Positions 8,584 to 21,714 are shown, counted from the stretch's first letter. The stretch: DNA of 37,633 nucleotides from Spirogloea muscicola (GCA_009602725.1 WELB01000002.1:1659478-1697110), one strand, 5' to 3'. Made by a program: numbers and translations. Notes: generated from the letters alone by a model not told the origin.

Positions 8584-11500
8584 ATGGAAGCCCCAGAGAC
8601 GAATGGGGTACCGCCCGAGGCGGCGTCCCCAGCAAGGCTGCAGCAGGCGGTGGTTGGCCTCGGCACACGTGGTGGCACCATGGTCTCCTACGTCGCCGCC
8701 AGCGGCCTCCTTCCCAGATGCAAGTTCTGGTGCGTCCGGGCTGCGAGCAAGCTGCTCCTTGACAAGCACTGCCGTCCTTGTCGATCCTACATAGCAGATG
8801 GGGATGCCTGCAATCGGCTTTACCATACGGCTCTTTATTGCGCAATTGCGAGGCCTAGACTTACTCAGACGAGCGCAACAAAAGGAGTACCAGGCCGGCT
8901 TTCATTCTTTGTACATTTCACAATTGAGAAGAAGACAATGTAACTTTGTCCTGCGCCAACGAAGGTGGCAGGCAACAGTAATGCAGCTTGTGATGGGGTG
9001 CCATTTTGAGGCTCCTTGGAGCAGGGCCATGAATACAGACGTCCAGGCTCTGCACGCAGCAGCGGTTGATCATCATCTGCAGCTGGGCGGTGGCCTCACT
9101 CTTGGCCTAGGTGTCCTGCTTGGGCACCCCTCCTTGACTCGTACAATGAAGTAGATTGTCACTTGAGGTCAATATGAAGCACTTGGCTTCCTATAACACG
9201 TGTGTAGTCTGCAGATTGAGAGCAAGTTTCTCGACATGCTTGTTCAGTGATCAGCCAGATAGGTCAAATATTCTGCTTCCAGCAGGCTCGTTGACCACCT
9301 TGGACTGAGAGAAACTGTGCAATGTTATCTGTATAGGCACAGGAGGGGATGGTGCGCTTGGCTTCAAGGCTGCTGCGTCGTCCGTGGCTGACGTGCGGGA
9401 TGCTCTTGCGGGGGCACAAGTCGTCTTCCTGGTTCGTCACTTTGATCCACACGCCACTTTCGTCCCTGAGGCCTTCTGAGTTGAGGAGTGACAGTACTCC
9501 GATGATGTATAGAGTTACAAACAAGGTCATAGCAGCTCCCTCCTATCTGAGATGCAAGCATATTCTTCTGCACTGCACACCTTTGAGTGGTCCTTCGCGG
9601 TACAATCATGCCAGCTATTGAAGGTACAGTGTAGGAGGAGCTTGTATGTCAATGAGTCCTGCGGCTGTTTACGGGCCAACGTGCACGTAGAACAAGGTCC
9701 GTGAAGTCTTAAGTTCTTGCAGGCTGTGGTGCTCCTTTGCATAGAGTGCACAAGAGAGACCTCAACACAAATGTAGTCTGGTAGTCTGGTCAACTAACAG
9801 CAGGCAAAGTGTGGACCCATCTGCTGCAGCTCACTGGCGCAGGCGGTGGTACGGGCGGGGGGGCGGCGCAAGTTGTAGCTCTATGCGCAAAAGAGGCTGG
9901 TGCGCTGACCGTGGCGGCTGTGACACGGCCGTTCATATTCGAGGGGGCGCGCCGCGCAGCACAGGTGGGCAGCGCTGCCCTAGCAATATATCTTCCAACA
10001 GCCAGAGTATCCGCAGACGAGCAGTGCAGGCTCTGAGTGCACTTGTTGATGCAGGTTAATCAGATTGCGGCACCATGAGCTAATGATTGTGAATTTCTCT
10101 GATGATAGTTGCGAGTTCCTCTGACCAGATGCTTATGTTGAGTGCAGGCATCCGAGCAGGTAGCAGCTTTGCAGGATGTGGCAGACCTGTTGATAGGTGA
10201 GTGGTTATTTGCACTAGCAGCATATCATGAATCAGGTTCCCCTCCTACAGTCTACTACAAGCGCACAGGTGCAGGTCATTTTGCGGTCCTTGTGCTTGTG
10301 CTTCTTGAGGATTGTGATGGACTGTTCAGTTGCGCTCAGTGGTAGAGCAGGACCGGCTTCTCGAGAGCACAGGCGCGCTTCCGCTGGCAGAGGCCTCCTT
10401 AGCAGCTGACGCTGCAACTTTGGATGCAGTTTACGCAGTCTCTAGCGCACTTGAGGTAAGGGTCTGTCATTCATATGTGTATTGGAAGCTCCTGCCAAGT
10501 CGTACATTGCGTGGCAGAAGATGCATGCACTACAGCAATTCATGCTTATGTACTGGCAGTGTGAACAAGGAATGAGAGGTTGTTCGAATCAGCTAGGGAG
10601 GGTCTCACGAGAGGACCTGATGGCAGTGACATGTGGGCTCGCTTGTGTTGGCCAGACTGGACGGGACATTATTGCCGTGGAACCTGGTAGTAAGCCGGAC
10701 AGTCTGAACAGCTCCCAGCTTGTTGAGGTTGTTCCCTCAAATGACCCGCAGTAACTGGAGCATGCTAGCCAGATTTTGTCAATCATAGACATGCTAACTG
10801 CTGTTAATTCCTGACCATGTCTGTAAAATTACATGCTGCCTAGATCAAGTGACCATATTAAAATTGAACCTCCCTTGACCACACCTGCAGATCCTCGCAG
10901 GGCTTGGCAAGGTAGCAGTTGGTTCGGGGAAGGCCACCAATGCCAAGGCAGCAGTCGAGCGTGCGATATTTAAGTCACCATTCCTGGACGGGTGTGTTGC
11001 TGTAAGTCACTTTCGAATGTATTTGATTGCTCCCAAGCGTCATAAACCAATTTTGTGCACCGGCTGGACTCGAAGGATGCTTAGATTGAGCACAACCTAG
11101 GAGTAGACAAGAGGTAGCATCTTGGTAGTACCCGTGGTGATGGGTTAGTAATACATACAGTTGCCACTGGCTGTGCCCGTCAACTCGTTGCAGCTCTTAT
11201 TCTGCCGCCCATGCTTGGCTGCGATGAGGCAGAGTACTCTGGCAGAGTGTTGGAAATATCGGCACACCCCCTAATCCAGCAGCTTGTGTCAATTCTGTTG
11301 AATGGGTCAGGGCACAAAGGGGGTCATCTTGTGCGTACTGTCTGGGCACGTCATTATGGAGAGCGACGAGCAAGAAGCTGTCTGGATGCTACAAAGGCTG
11401 GCTGGCTCGCAGGCAAAGCTCGTCTGTTGCAGCGTCGAGGGTGACCATCTTTCTCAAACTTTATCAGCCACCCTGCTCGTAGGGTAAGCTTGTGATTGCT

Positions 11501-13529
11501 TACTCTGCCAGTAATCATGACAGTCTCTGGCAACTGCTTCTCTTTGTGTGGGCCTGCCTTGCTCTTGCTCTGGTTCAGTGGTTTAATCACTCCAGCTTCT
11601 TGTTGTGAAGGAAAGTTGAGTTTGGTATGAAGTATGCACGTTGTACATCAATGCCTATGCACCGGCCTCATATTCACTGCAAGGTGTGCTCTTGCCCAGG
11701 TTGGCAGCGGAGACTGTGCTGCCTTTGCCTGCACAAGCTGCAAGCAGACTTGAGGTGCCTCAGAATGACAGTGAACCAAGTGGGCAAGGCAGCCTGTCAG
11801 CATCTACAGTGAGAGAAAGCGAGGTCGGAGTTACAGCAACGTCTTTGGAGGAGGTGTCCCTGTCTTTGGGCATGGCTGCTGCGAAGTTGAGAGATCCTCA
11901 AGAAGAGGCAGCCTTGCAGCCTGCACAAGCAGAAGCTATGGTAGGATGCAACGAGGAAGGGTCCATCGCGAACGCGTCCTTGGATGCCTCGAGGAAGCGG
12001 GCCTTGGGGAGGAAGAGGCAGGGCGTGGTTGCTGGCCAGTGGAAGCAGGCTGTGCAGAGCTGGAAGTCTGACCCCAGGCAGGACTTCGTCGGCCCACGCA
12101 CAGACCGTCCAGTGGACCGCAACTTGGTTGTTGCCAAAAGCTCCGAAGTAGTTCGCGACAGTATGCACAAGGCTGAGAAGAGGATGCAGAATCCCCAGGA
12201 CAGAGGGACCTTGGAGATGGCCCAAGAAAACCCTACGCAAGAGCCTCAAGACCAATATAAGCTACGTGGAGCTAAGCGGCGGTTGCAGGTCGCTCTGGTG
12301 AGCTGTGGTTCTTGAAGTGCATCGCTCATTGGTTCCTCCACTGCGAGCTGACTTTGCTCTTAGTGTGACAGATCTGTGAGTTTCTGTTAGCTGCATGTTA
12401 GGGCCATAAACTAGACAGCTGTGGCAGCTCTGCCCTGGTTCTCAGTAGTGTCATGTGTGTAGTAGACTTCTTAACGAGGTCTGCTGGCGTCTTTGGTATG
12501 TATCAGGAATTGGACAGAGCTACCTGTCAGAGGCAGCTGCTGGAGATGCACTTCAGAGGGGGGAAGTACAAAGGCTTCACCAGGGGGCGTGTACCAGATG
12601 GCCAGGTATTTCAGGGACCAGAGTTATTGTCTCGTTTAACCCTGACTCTGCTCAAATGCATCAATAACCATAATTTATGCTGCTCAGGCTACCTGTCAGC
12701 AATGCCGTGCAACCTTGCATGATTATGTTGATGATACTCACAATCGATTGTGAGTTTGCTTATATCTATGGATTTAATAAAGGTCAATCAAGTTAATCAA
12801 GTTCTGGCTTCTGAGGCTTCCCAACTGCATGGCATCCTGCCGCTGCAATCAAACAATATCTCAGGACTTACTCTGCATGGTTCTTCATCCAGGGGGAGCT
12901 TTCATTGCCAGATGGAAGTAGGTACAAGGGCGAATGGTCAAATGGTGCAAAGGATGGCATTGGCCAGCTCTGGGAGGCGAATGGCGATGTGGTGTGTGGA
13001 ACCTGGAAGCAGGACCTGCAGCATGGCGAGGTCCGTGATCTCCATATCCAGCAACATCTGCCAGCTGGTCTTCGTGCCAGTCAGTCATGAAACCAACGCT
13101 TCTCTGAAGGATGCCTTGGTTGAGGGTTTCCTGATTCGAAGACTTGTGTGCTTGGGCTTTTGTCTGAAGCTGAAATATTCGATGTGGATCGTTGTGCTGA
13201 TTGGTTGTCAGGGACTTGTTAGGTACCACTGGGGAGACACTTTGAGCGCCTCATTCTCCATGGGCCAGGTGCATGGCAAGGGCAAGTACACATTTGCAAA
13301 CGGTAGCAGCTACATTGGGGAGTTCCAAAACGGTGTACGTCATGGCATCGGCTTCTACACGTCAAATGATGGTGCAAGGTTAGCCATCAACACAGTCTGC
13401 TTTGATCAGAATAAGAATTGCAGGTGGTGCTTTGAGCGTAGATACGGATGGTTTGAGCTGGGCTATTTTAGATGTCTTTCCGTAGTGATTGTATCACCCT
13501 TCTGTACATTAGAATGTCTTGGCGTATAA
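8584..13529 (+). CDS. ARC3: ARC3-like plastid division regulator: FtsZ-like domain plus MORN repeats
   Basis: ARC3 is a stromal inhibitor that places the FtsZ ring in chloroplast division (family knowledge). Exons read: 8584-8729, 9025-9110, 9337-9431, 9830-9964, 10148-10196, 10340-10455, 10656-10727, 10891-11001, 11311-11483, 11700-12297, 12507-12605, 12893-13030, 13212-13378, 13424-13529; phase closes, giving about 696 aa (Arabidopsis ARC3 is ~740). The FtsZ-like part has [63 protein letters not shown] and VVEQDRLLE. The tubulin/FtsZ signature GGTG-S/T-G is altered to GGTGGG, and no T7 NxDxxD motif is visible, fitting a non-polymerising homologue. A low-complexity linker precedes five MORN repeats (for example [36 protein letters not shown]). 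Start uncertain: no transit peptide in exon 8584-8729, so an upstream exon is likely. The last short exon is tentative. Confidence 0.9.
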
Positions 13530-15370
13530 TCCATGCAAGGGTCTGTTTATCTTAGAATCTGATTGGCTTTCCTTCAGTTAGTCAAACAGAAGGAGAATAA
13601 AGATGAGCTAGACATGGTTGGTAGTCACAATGTTTGTGGCTTGTTGCATATGCGTGTATGGTGCAGATGGATGGAAGAATGGAGACTTGGCAAGCGTGTG
13701 TCAACATCGCAGGTTGACTAGCAGACAAGTAGCCATTACAAATCGAAGGCAGCATCACCATCGTGTGCACAGTTTACATTTTTTTCACTTATTCGCCGTG
13801 TTTGTCATGAGTCGCCTTCCAATCATGGTGTTGAGGTCTTGCATACTGATGTCCTATTTCTCATTTGGGCAAGTTCTACTAGCACAACAGCTAAGACTTC
13901 AGATCACTCAAAGGCATGACAGGTCAATCACAAAAGTGCCGATTATGCATGCCACACAACAAATTTGAGCCATTGTGCTGCTTATTGCTGCACACAAATG
14001 CAGATGATTCTCTTCAAGCATGGAATGGACCTTGAGAGACTGCTATAAAGTATCAAGAGAATGGCGAGTTTGTGCGTTGCAAGTGTGTACCGAATATAGC
14101 TACAGTTCACATTATCCATTATAAGGCATAAGGGCACCAGATGAAAGCTGATCAATGTCGCCCGATAATCGTGTGCTGCTGTCATACGTCCTATGTTGTC
14201 TCTTTTCACAAAATGGGTATGGTTCTGTACTGCCCAGCCTGCTCGCATATTGTGCACGTACTTGTGATTGCCTGCCACAAAGTTTACCATGTCCACAAGA
14301 AGTAGGTATGGGTTGTGCCTCACCTTTGATTGAGCTGCAATTGTCAGCCTCAACAATACCCTGTGCTTGCCTACATCGTCAATTCTACTGTGAAACTTGT
14401 GTGCCATGCTCATACATTGACCCGGGGCACTTGCTCCCAACTTGCTAAATCTATGCTGATTTTGTTGTATGCAAATGCCTGGCGGCCCTTGAAGCATCAC
14501 TCATGCAGTAGTCACTCCCAAAATGAACTAATAAAAGAAACTCATCACGAGGCAAAGCAATCTCACTAGGTTGTCCTGAAGCAAGCTCAAGACCGAAGCA
14601 GTTGTGCTGGGTAGCCAATACATGCAAGCAGCCGCAAGTGAAACCCCTCAGACTGCCTGTTAGAGTGTTCAAGGGCAGGGCCCAGGCCTCGGACAGGAGG
14701 TTGCTTGGAGGGGATGCGAGCAGTAGCATATGAAACTGCAGTTGGGTCATGAAGTCCTCGTCATACAGACATACAAGCATCCATGTGAATTGCTCATCCT
14801 TATGCTTCAAAAGTATACCGAGGAACATGAGGCCAAATTGCAGATTGTCTCGAGATTGCCGGCAAGGAAGGCAACATCTCAACGCAAGTATAGGATCACG
14901 TGAAAGCCACTAAGGGTGTGTACTGAGGGTTAAAGAGCAAATAAGCGTTGAGGAATATCTGTAAGCTCGGGCAGGTTGGGCAGCATTGACACGCACCGAA
15001 GTGCGTGTTGTGGAAAGAGAAGGGGCCCGCAATGCAAGGGAGTCTAAGCCGAGCCAATACTCCGTCCTTGCGGATGACATAAGGAAGTGCAACCACTGGG
15101 GCTACACACACATAGCCCTAAGCTAGTAGGCGCCAAAGAAGAGAATGCGGCTGCTGATATTAAAAGAGCGGCTGTGAAAGTCAGCCAGATGCATACAGGT
15201 GTTCATGACGGAGCCACAGGCTAGGCAGCCAGGGCGCTCTTAGTAACCCCGTGTCAGCCCCAAAGAAGCAGGGCGCAAGCATGGCCGGAGGGGGCTTAAG
15301 CCCCAAATGAGCACCTACAAGTCGGACAGGAGAACTCAGGGAAGCTTGATTTGTTGGAGACGAGCTCTTG
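13530..15370. other. Intergenic, no supported gene
   Basis: This is 3' flank of ARC3 and intergenic DNA of more balanced base composition. An AATAAA occurs at 13596-13601, about 70 bp after the ARC3 stop, and could serve polyadenylation. The longest open frames (13982-14500 and 14451-14882, both minus) have no recognisable domain, no matching splice context and mixed-composition translations, so I do not call them. A degenerate hairpin-repeat copy is at about 15162-15187. Confidence 0.4.
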
Positions 15371-16290
15371 CGGCTTAGCTTGTCAGATATGCATGTGCTC
15401 ACTCGGGGATATTAGTGTCCCCTTTAGCTAGCTCATTACCCCGTAACAGGACACTTTTCGTAAGGCTAGAATTGGCGTCACTTTCAATGTCATGCGCACC
15501 GCGCGCCTACTCTCTTGTAGGAGAAACGAGCTGTCTACAGGGGGCGAGGGCCAGCCTAGAAAGAATGGACAAAGCGGCAACGTAGGAGGCGGCAATTAGC
15601 GAAGAGCTCTTGTGGGGCAATCACACCTTCAGCCCTACTGGAAGAGTCTTTCTTCTTGTGGCGAGCTGTCGTTCTGGATGGCAGCACCAAGAAGCACATC
15701 GTAAGCAACTCTGCCCCGAGGGCTTGCCCGGTGGACCGGGGCCCATGTGTGCCGCAGCAGGATGGGCCCGGTGCAACGGGGTTTGGATGTTGAGGGGGGA
15801 TATTTCGGTGGCAAGCTCGGAGCGGGGGCGATTCGGACGGATCTACCTGCCCAGTAGAGAGTGAGACGGATCTTTCCAACTTCGACCTATTGGTACAGCC
15901 CGGGCGGCGCCTGATCTTGGTTGGCCTCAAGCGCCGCCAAGCCTCACCTCCGCGTCTTGTCGCCTGCGCAACGCGCCGCCGGGGGCTCCCTTCAGTCGTC
16001 GCTGGGTCGTATCGTCAAGTTTGCCACTAATGACTAGGATCTTGTTACAAGGGCGTCCCACCACAGTCATACATCTACTGTTGGGCTCATCGAAATACTC
16101 TCTCTGAAAGTAGAGGGAATGCAATAGCTGTGGGAGGCAACCCACAGCCATTTGCTTCCCCCTTAGCCAGCTAATGCTCATTGCCCCATTACCAGGGACC
16201 TTATTAGTAAGGCTCGAATTTGGCATCCGTTTCGTTTTCATGCGCACTGCCACCTTTCTCGCTTACACTGGACAAGCCGTTTCTGTTTCA
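15370..16290 (+). repeat. Two diverged copies of the 4705-type repeat, and a hairpin repeat
   Basis: At 15376-15515 the string GCTTGTCAGATATGCATGTG through TAGTGTCCC, TAGCTCATTACCCCGTAACA, AAGGCTAGAATTGGC and ATGCGCACCGCGCGCC repeats the 4705-4850 sequence closely. A weaker copy at 16160-16260 keeps TTAGTAAGGCTCGAATTTGG and TTCATGCGCACTGCC. A minus-oriented hairpin fragment at about 15535-15575 has GGGCCAGCCTAGAAAGAATG then GACAAAG. Both larger copies lie in direct orientation upstream of the P450 gene, about 780 bp apart. No gene between them is convincing. Confidence 0.6.
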
Positions 16291-16477
16291 CTCCCTCGCT
16301 CGGCTCCGAACGTTGAGAAGCCGAGGGGTGAGCGGGAGAGCGGACGTCAGCGCGGCGAGTGGGCCGGCGGTCGGCCCCGCTTTACCCAATGGCCGGGCCG
16401 CGGCTCAAGTTCCGCGCCGGATGAGATACGCTCCATGCAGGAAATCCCCCCTCCTCCGCTCGCCTGGTCCCCGTCGA

Positions 16478-16548
16478 CGGCGGCGGCGGCGGCGGAGGCG
16501 ACGACGGCGGCGGCGGCGGAGGCGGCGGCGGCGGCGGCGGCGGCGATC
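16478..16548 (+). repeat. GGC/GCG triplet repeat in presumed P450 leader
   Basis: An almost uninterrupted run of GGC/GCG triplets, broken by GAGGCGACGACG, encodes poly-Ala, poly-Arg or poly-Gly depending on frame. Similar triplet runs lie at the 5' ends of other genes here (1518-1560, 7690-7780, 22850-23040, 29265-29290). In frame 1 it would be part of a short open frame from ATG 16436, but no splice joining it to the P450 can be shown. Confidence 0.6.
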
Positions 16549-17182
16549 TTGGAGATTGCCTCTCCAGGCCCGAGACAAGCTGCGGCGGGGCCGGCAAGAC
16601 GTGCTCAGGCTTGATAGCGAGAGCGCGGGTCCTTGGCGGCCGCTGCGGTGGCGCAGGCCGGCATGCGGCGTTGCTGAGCGTGGCGGCCGGCTGCTGCGGC
16701 GTGGCCGCAGCCGCATCGAGCGCCGGCGCGCGGCCTTCCATCATACATGGCTTTGCTGCGGCTGCCGGACGGAGCTACCTGCCTCCGAGAACGGCAGCTC
16801 TGGCTCGTCGGTGTTGACCGGCGGGCACGGCCCCGGCCGTCTGCTGGCGCTCGCGTAATTGCAGGTGAGTGACTCGACTACGTGATGAGCAGGCAAAAGC
16901 TCACAGACCCGGGTACCAGGCTGAAAATCGTCGCAAATAAGCATGTTCAGCTTGGAAAGCCAAATAAGTGGATGCCCTGCATTTACCTCTGGACATATAC
17001 GAGTCAACAGAAGCTGAGCCGAATTCAACGCGCAGTTTCGGAGCGACTCAGTGATCAACCTCCTGCGGCCACCACGCCGCTGACAGAGAAGCTCTTCCGC
17101 AGGGGGTGCAGATGGTGGGGTACGACGCAAGCCAATACTGCTTGCGAGGTGTTCGCAGGCATTGCAAGCCAGCAGCGCCGAC

Positions 17183-20100
17183 ATGTCAGCTGCTGTCAGC
17201 TCAGACGCCAGCCGCTGTCCCTTTCACGGTGCTGCGGCTGAGTTCGGCACATTAGTGCGGTCGCCAGCTAGTGTACAGGTAAGTTATCATATGAGTTCAG
17301 CTGCGCAGCTGCACTTAGCATATGTTGAACAAGAAGTCCAGCTTCTATAAGTCTCTCTTGTGGCTGGCAGCTAACAGTGCTGCTGCATCACAGTAGCTCA
17401 GTAACGACCAATCCTCGAGTAATCAAGCTGGAGCCATTGCTTGGCACTGTCGTGGCATTGCTTCAGTCTTTGAGCCAAATTTTCTGGATACTGCACTCAG
17501 GATAAGCTCCTCATGTGACAGCTCCCTCTTGTGCAGGATGTGCCAGTGCTTGACTCCACCTCAGGCACCGACATTCCAGGCCCACACCCTCTAAATCTGG
17601 TCGCAAATATTCTTGACCTTAGCCACATAGCCCTGTTTGGGATTGAAGAGGCCACCCTCCAGTACTCTCGCAAGTACGGGGGAATCTGCAGGTGAGGAGA
17701 CTGTGCTCCTCAATACATTGTTAGCATCGTTCGTAAGCATGGGCAGCTCACTAGTGGTCAATGTAAGATATGACTTGAGTCGAAAAGCTGCACAGTTGAC
17801 AGATTGCGGAATGCTAGGCCATGGGTTCGCTTGGGGGTCGTTACAGTTGCAGGTGAATTGAGCAGCTAAGCGGCTTACCTGAGGAAGGAAACACTTGGCA
17901 GAGAGGATGCATGATATGGCTTACTCATCAAGCTGGCTATAGGCTAAGTCTGTGCTTCTGCAAAATTGTCCACTTCCAGATTCTCAAATGCCGTCAGTGC
18001 TTGGACCTTTGTTAATGACCCGGAGCTCGTGCACCATATTTGTGTGACAAATGCCAAGAACTATTCAAGAAGGTTCCTACCTGCCATATATGAGTATGTC
18101 ACGCATGGAAAGGGTATCTTAGGATCACAGGGAGAGTACAACCGTCAGCACAGGAAGATGTGCCAGCCGCCCTTCTTGTTGAAGAAACAGCTGCAGAGAT
18201 TCACACAAGTCATCGTTGATAAGGTAGGTAGCACTCCTGCCGTTGATGCCAGCATCTGTCATAAAGGTGAAGAGACATTGATGCCACTACGTGTGTGCAA
18301 GCTAATGCAGAATACGCCCCTGTCAATGGCAGGTGGAATCCATTGCAGATGTCTGGGAGGCAATGGGAAGTGTGAAGGGTGATGTTGCACTACACATTCA
18401 GCGACTGACCCTTGACATCATCGGCGCCGTGGCTTTTAGCAGAGACTTTGGCCAGATAGAGCGGGTCAAGGAAGATCCTGCAGGTATTACTCAGTAAGGT
18501 CAATCTTGGAGGGTTTACACAGGATCACTAGGTCACATTGTCACAGGAATCAGAAGAAGCAAATCTACGTATTAGGCAAGCAACACGCCTCACATACGCT
18601 GTCTCATAAGACCAAGTTGGGCTCACTCTACTCAGGGACTGCACAGGGTGGTGATGCTGGGCAAGATCGCCTCCTGATGGCCGTCAATGAGTCTCAGCAG
18701 TTGATGGGCAATGTCTTCATTACACCTCTGGTGGTTCTAAGGGCTTTGAGGGTACTTAGAGAGCCTGGCATGGTCAGGATGGAAAATGCATTAAATGAGA
18801 TGCGGAATATCATGACCAACCTGATTCAGGTATTGTATTCTAAATTTTCACTTGTAGCTCCAACGTGCTGGTTACTGAGGTCGAAGCGGCCAGCTACAGG
18901 CCTGCCGCCTTTGGATGAACGAGCACCTGCCAAGCTGATACATGTCCAGCTATATGGTATTGGCAGGATCGGCGACGAGAAGCTAAGCTGACTGGACAGT
19001 CTATTCCTGATTTACTTGGTGTGCTTTTGGATGCTGAGGTGATCTCTTAAAGAACGACGCCAAAGGGCACTATATAATCTGCTCTCAGATAGCATGGACC
19101 TGTGATCGTATATCCTCTTCCTGTTGAGAACCTGTCAAGCTGAAGCCTAAAGTATGTCAAGTATGCATCGATTGGATGATTATTGTTACTGCTTGCAAAG
19201 CCTGCAATTGGCAATCTAGATAACATTATGACGGGTATATTGCAGGACGAGAATGGGGAGAAGCTAACAGATGAGGAACTTTGGGAAGATGTTCACGACA
19301 TTATGGGAGCTGGACATGAGACTACTGCGACAACAATAACAGCAGCGTTATACTGCATCTCTCAGCATCCTGAGGTCGAAGTCAAGGTGCCATCTAATAC
19401 CTACATGCAGACAACTTCTTCATGACTCTTCGCTTGGCATTTGAAAAGTGGCAAGTATAGTAGCATATCCAGGGCACACAGTCAATATTTCACCTTGTGA
19501 GCTTCACTTGTTCTGCAAGCTCCCTTCTCTACTTTTTACACTGGTTCATTCGCTAGAATATGCTTCAAGGACCAGCACTGGCTGTGTGATTTTGGCTCCA
19601 CCACCAAATGAAGTTACTGGAGAGCTGTTTCGGGTCTAAATTCTAAGAGCTCGAGTTGTCCTAGCACTTGTTTTGCTTGTTCGTTGTCTGGCCACCTCCT
19701 CAACTCCACTCCTTGTAACAGGTTGTTGAGGAAGTCCAGAGAGTGTTGAAGGGGCGGCCCCCGCTGTATGAGGACATCACAAACGGGAGTCTTCAGTATA
19801 CACAGATGGTTGTCAAAGAAACTCTACGACTCTTTCCTCCCATCCCTTTGTTTCCTCGAGAGGTGCACCACACAGATACACTCCCAGGAGGTTACAAAAT
19901 TCCTGGCGGAGATGTGAGCCCATCAATTCTCCTCCACTGGTGTGAATCAGAACAAAGCAGCAGAATTGGGTCAGCAGGCGCCATGGCTTGTTGTGAAAGG
20001 CTGTGCTTGAGAGCTAACAATGTGGAGCACAGGACTCTAACACATGCTCCAATTGTTGCTTAGGTTGTTTTCATGTCAACCTATGCAATGGGCCGGAATG

Positions 20101-20472
20101 AGGCAATTTGGCCCGAGGCAGAGCTCTTTAGACCGGTAAGTACCTTGAACCTTGAACCCGGTTGTGCTGGCGTTCCAGCAACTGTAGACATTGGCTGGCT
20201 GAGCATGGCCTTCTTGTGATCGATAGGAGCGTTTCCTGCCAGAGGAAGAGGCAATGCGCCACAAATTCGCTTGGGTGCCGTTTGGGGCTGGGCCACGCAT
20301 GTGCTTGGGGGCTTCATTCGCGCTTATGTCGGTCACGCAAGTGGTAGCTGCCTTGATTCAGCGCTTCCACTTCCGTGCCATCAAGCCTATGGGAGTCTTG
20401 CATTTCAAGTACGATATCACCATGAACTTCCCAGGCGGTTTGCTTATGGAAGTTACACCGCGGAGGTTATGA
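17183..20472 (+). CDS. Cytochrome P450, CYP97-clan-like
   Basis: A haem-thiolate monooxygenase. Exons read: 17183-17278, 17537-17691, 17980-18223, 18333-18483, 18636-18829, 18967-19038, 19246-19386, 19722-19913, 20064-20135, 20227-20472; all GT-AG and in phase, giving 520 aa, normal P450 length. The I-helix is GAGHETT, the K-helix ExxR is KETLR, the meander reads FRPERFLPEE across a splice, and the haem loop is FAWVPFGAGPRMCLG with the axial Cys. IPGPHPLNLVANI starts the catalytic domain. The sequence resembles plant/algal CYP97-clan enzymes (carotenoid hydroxylases and relatives), but family and substrate are not fixed. The N-terminus (MSAAVSS then RCPFHGAA) has no visible membrane anchor; an upstream exon ending at the strong donor CAG/GTGAGT at 16864 may add a leader (possible ATG at 16747). 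A TGTAA lies about 106 bp after the stop. Confidence 0.9.
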
Positions 20473-21690
20473 GGTCCATGCTGAGGTTTACATTTTGAAT
20501 GTTGTTTCATACCCTTAAGTAGGTCTTCACAAACCTGGAAGCTGTAGCACTTGGTGGGGAAGACCTCGTCGTACATTTGTAATGTTGAGAAAGCAGTATT
20601 TGATAGGCTCGCCCCATCAGAACCCATTAGGTTGAGCTGGCAATTACTAACCGCGAGCAACTAAGTTACTCGCACTTGCCATCTAGGATCTTCAAGCCAG
20701 CTAGTGCCAAGTCGATAGACATTAATGCATTTGTGCCATAGAGGTTGTAAAATATTGGGCAATTTTTCTAAGAATGACAATTTGGTGATTTGATACATTC
20801 AAGATCGCTGAGTAGAGGTCCTCATGCGGAAGAAAGCCCCTACTCGTGAGGCGTGCACTGACCTTGATGTGTATGACCTGCGCTAGAGCTTCCAATGGTA
20901 CCCTCATTTGCATGTGGCATGAGAAGGTGAGTGATAAGCTAAGGACTCTAAATCAGAAGTCATGTCAATGTTTTTTATGCAATCATTTGTCGCTTTGCCA
21001 CCTTGCGGGCGTCTAGGTTCGTCGGTAATTTGGCCGGCAAGTGGTGCTGGCAAGCATGCATCCAGAGCCTGTCTCGTTAAATATCTCACCGTCGCTCATT
21101 TCAAGGACAAGACGGCACGCTGCTTGACTTGAACATTTTTAAGTGAGTTTTAAAGATGTGGGCTATGTAAGTACCACCGGGTCTCTTGAGTGTAGAGGCC
21201 TGTCTTGGCTCCACTCACTGGTGCAGACATCAATGTTGCGTCCAGCTCTTCCACCTGTCCACATACCTTAAACCCCTAAATCCAGACCCACTCCCATACC
21301 CTCATTGTATTGAAACTTGATCGTTGATCGTATGCAGAATTTATGCGTACAGCAATTTACAGTTGCTTGAGAGAGCTCAATATTTGTCGGCCCTTCCAGA
21401 GCGACTTATTAAAAAAGCGCACAGTCTCTCAGTCGTTTGAGAGACGCTTACAGTATTTTGCTGGTCATAGTAAGCGGAGGAAGGACAGAGTCTCTTGAGC
21501 CAAGCATTGGAGGAGTCAATGCAGCAGCCGAAAGCGGGTGTTGAGATATCTCTCTGAAGTACTTGAATCCCTTGTGCGGCTTCGGTTACATGTCTGTCAA
21601 ATAGCTGGCATGTCATACGACAATGATATGTCGGAATGGGCAGGGTGAATGGGTGTGAACAGTAGGGTGAAAGGTGTGACATCTAGGGTT
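20473..21690. other. P450 3' flank and intergenic, nothing supported
   Basis: TGTAA at about 20578-20582 could be a green-algal polyadenylation signal for the P450 gene. Beyond it the open frames on both strands are short, without domains or conserved motifs. No RNA gene or clear repeat was recognised in this stretch. Confidence 0.35.
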
Positions 21691-21714
21691 CTCGTGTGTG
21701 TTTTGGAGTTTCCC

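Noticed and set aside
14451-14882. 143-codon open frame on minus
   Set aside because: Ordinary composition but no recognisable motif, no splice-linked partners and no repeat; could be chance.
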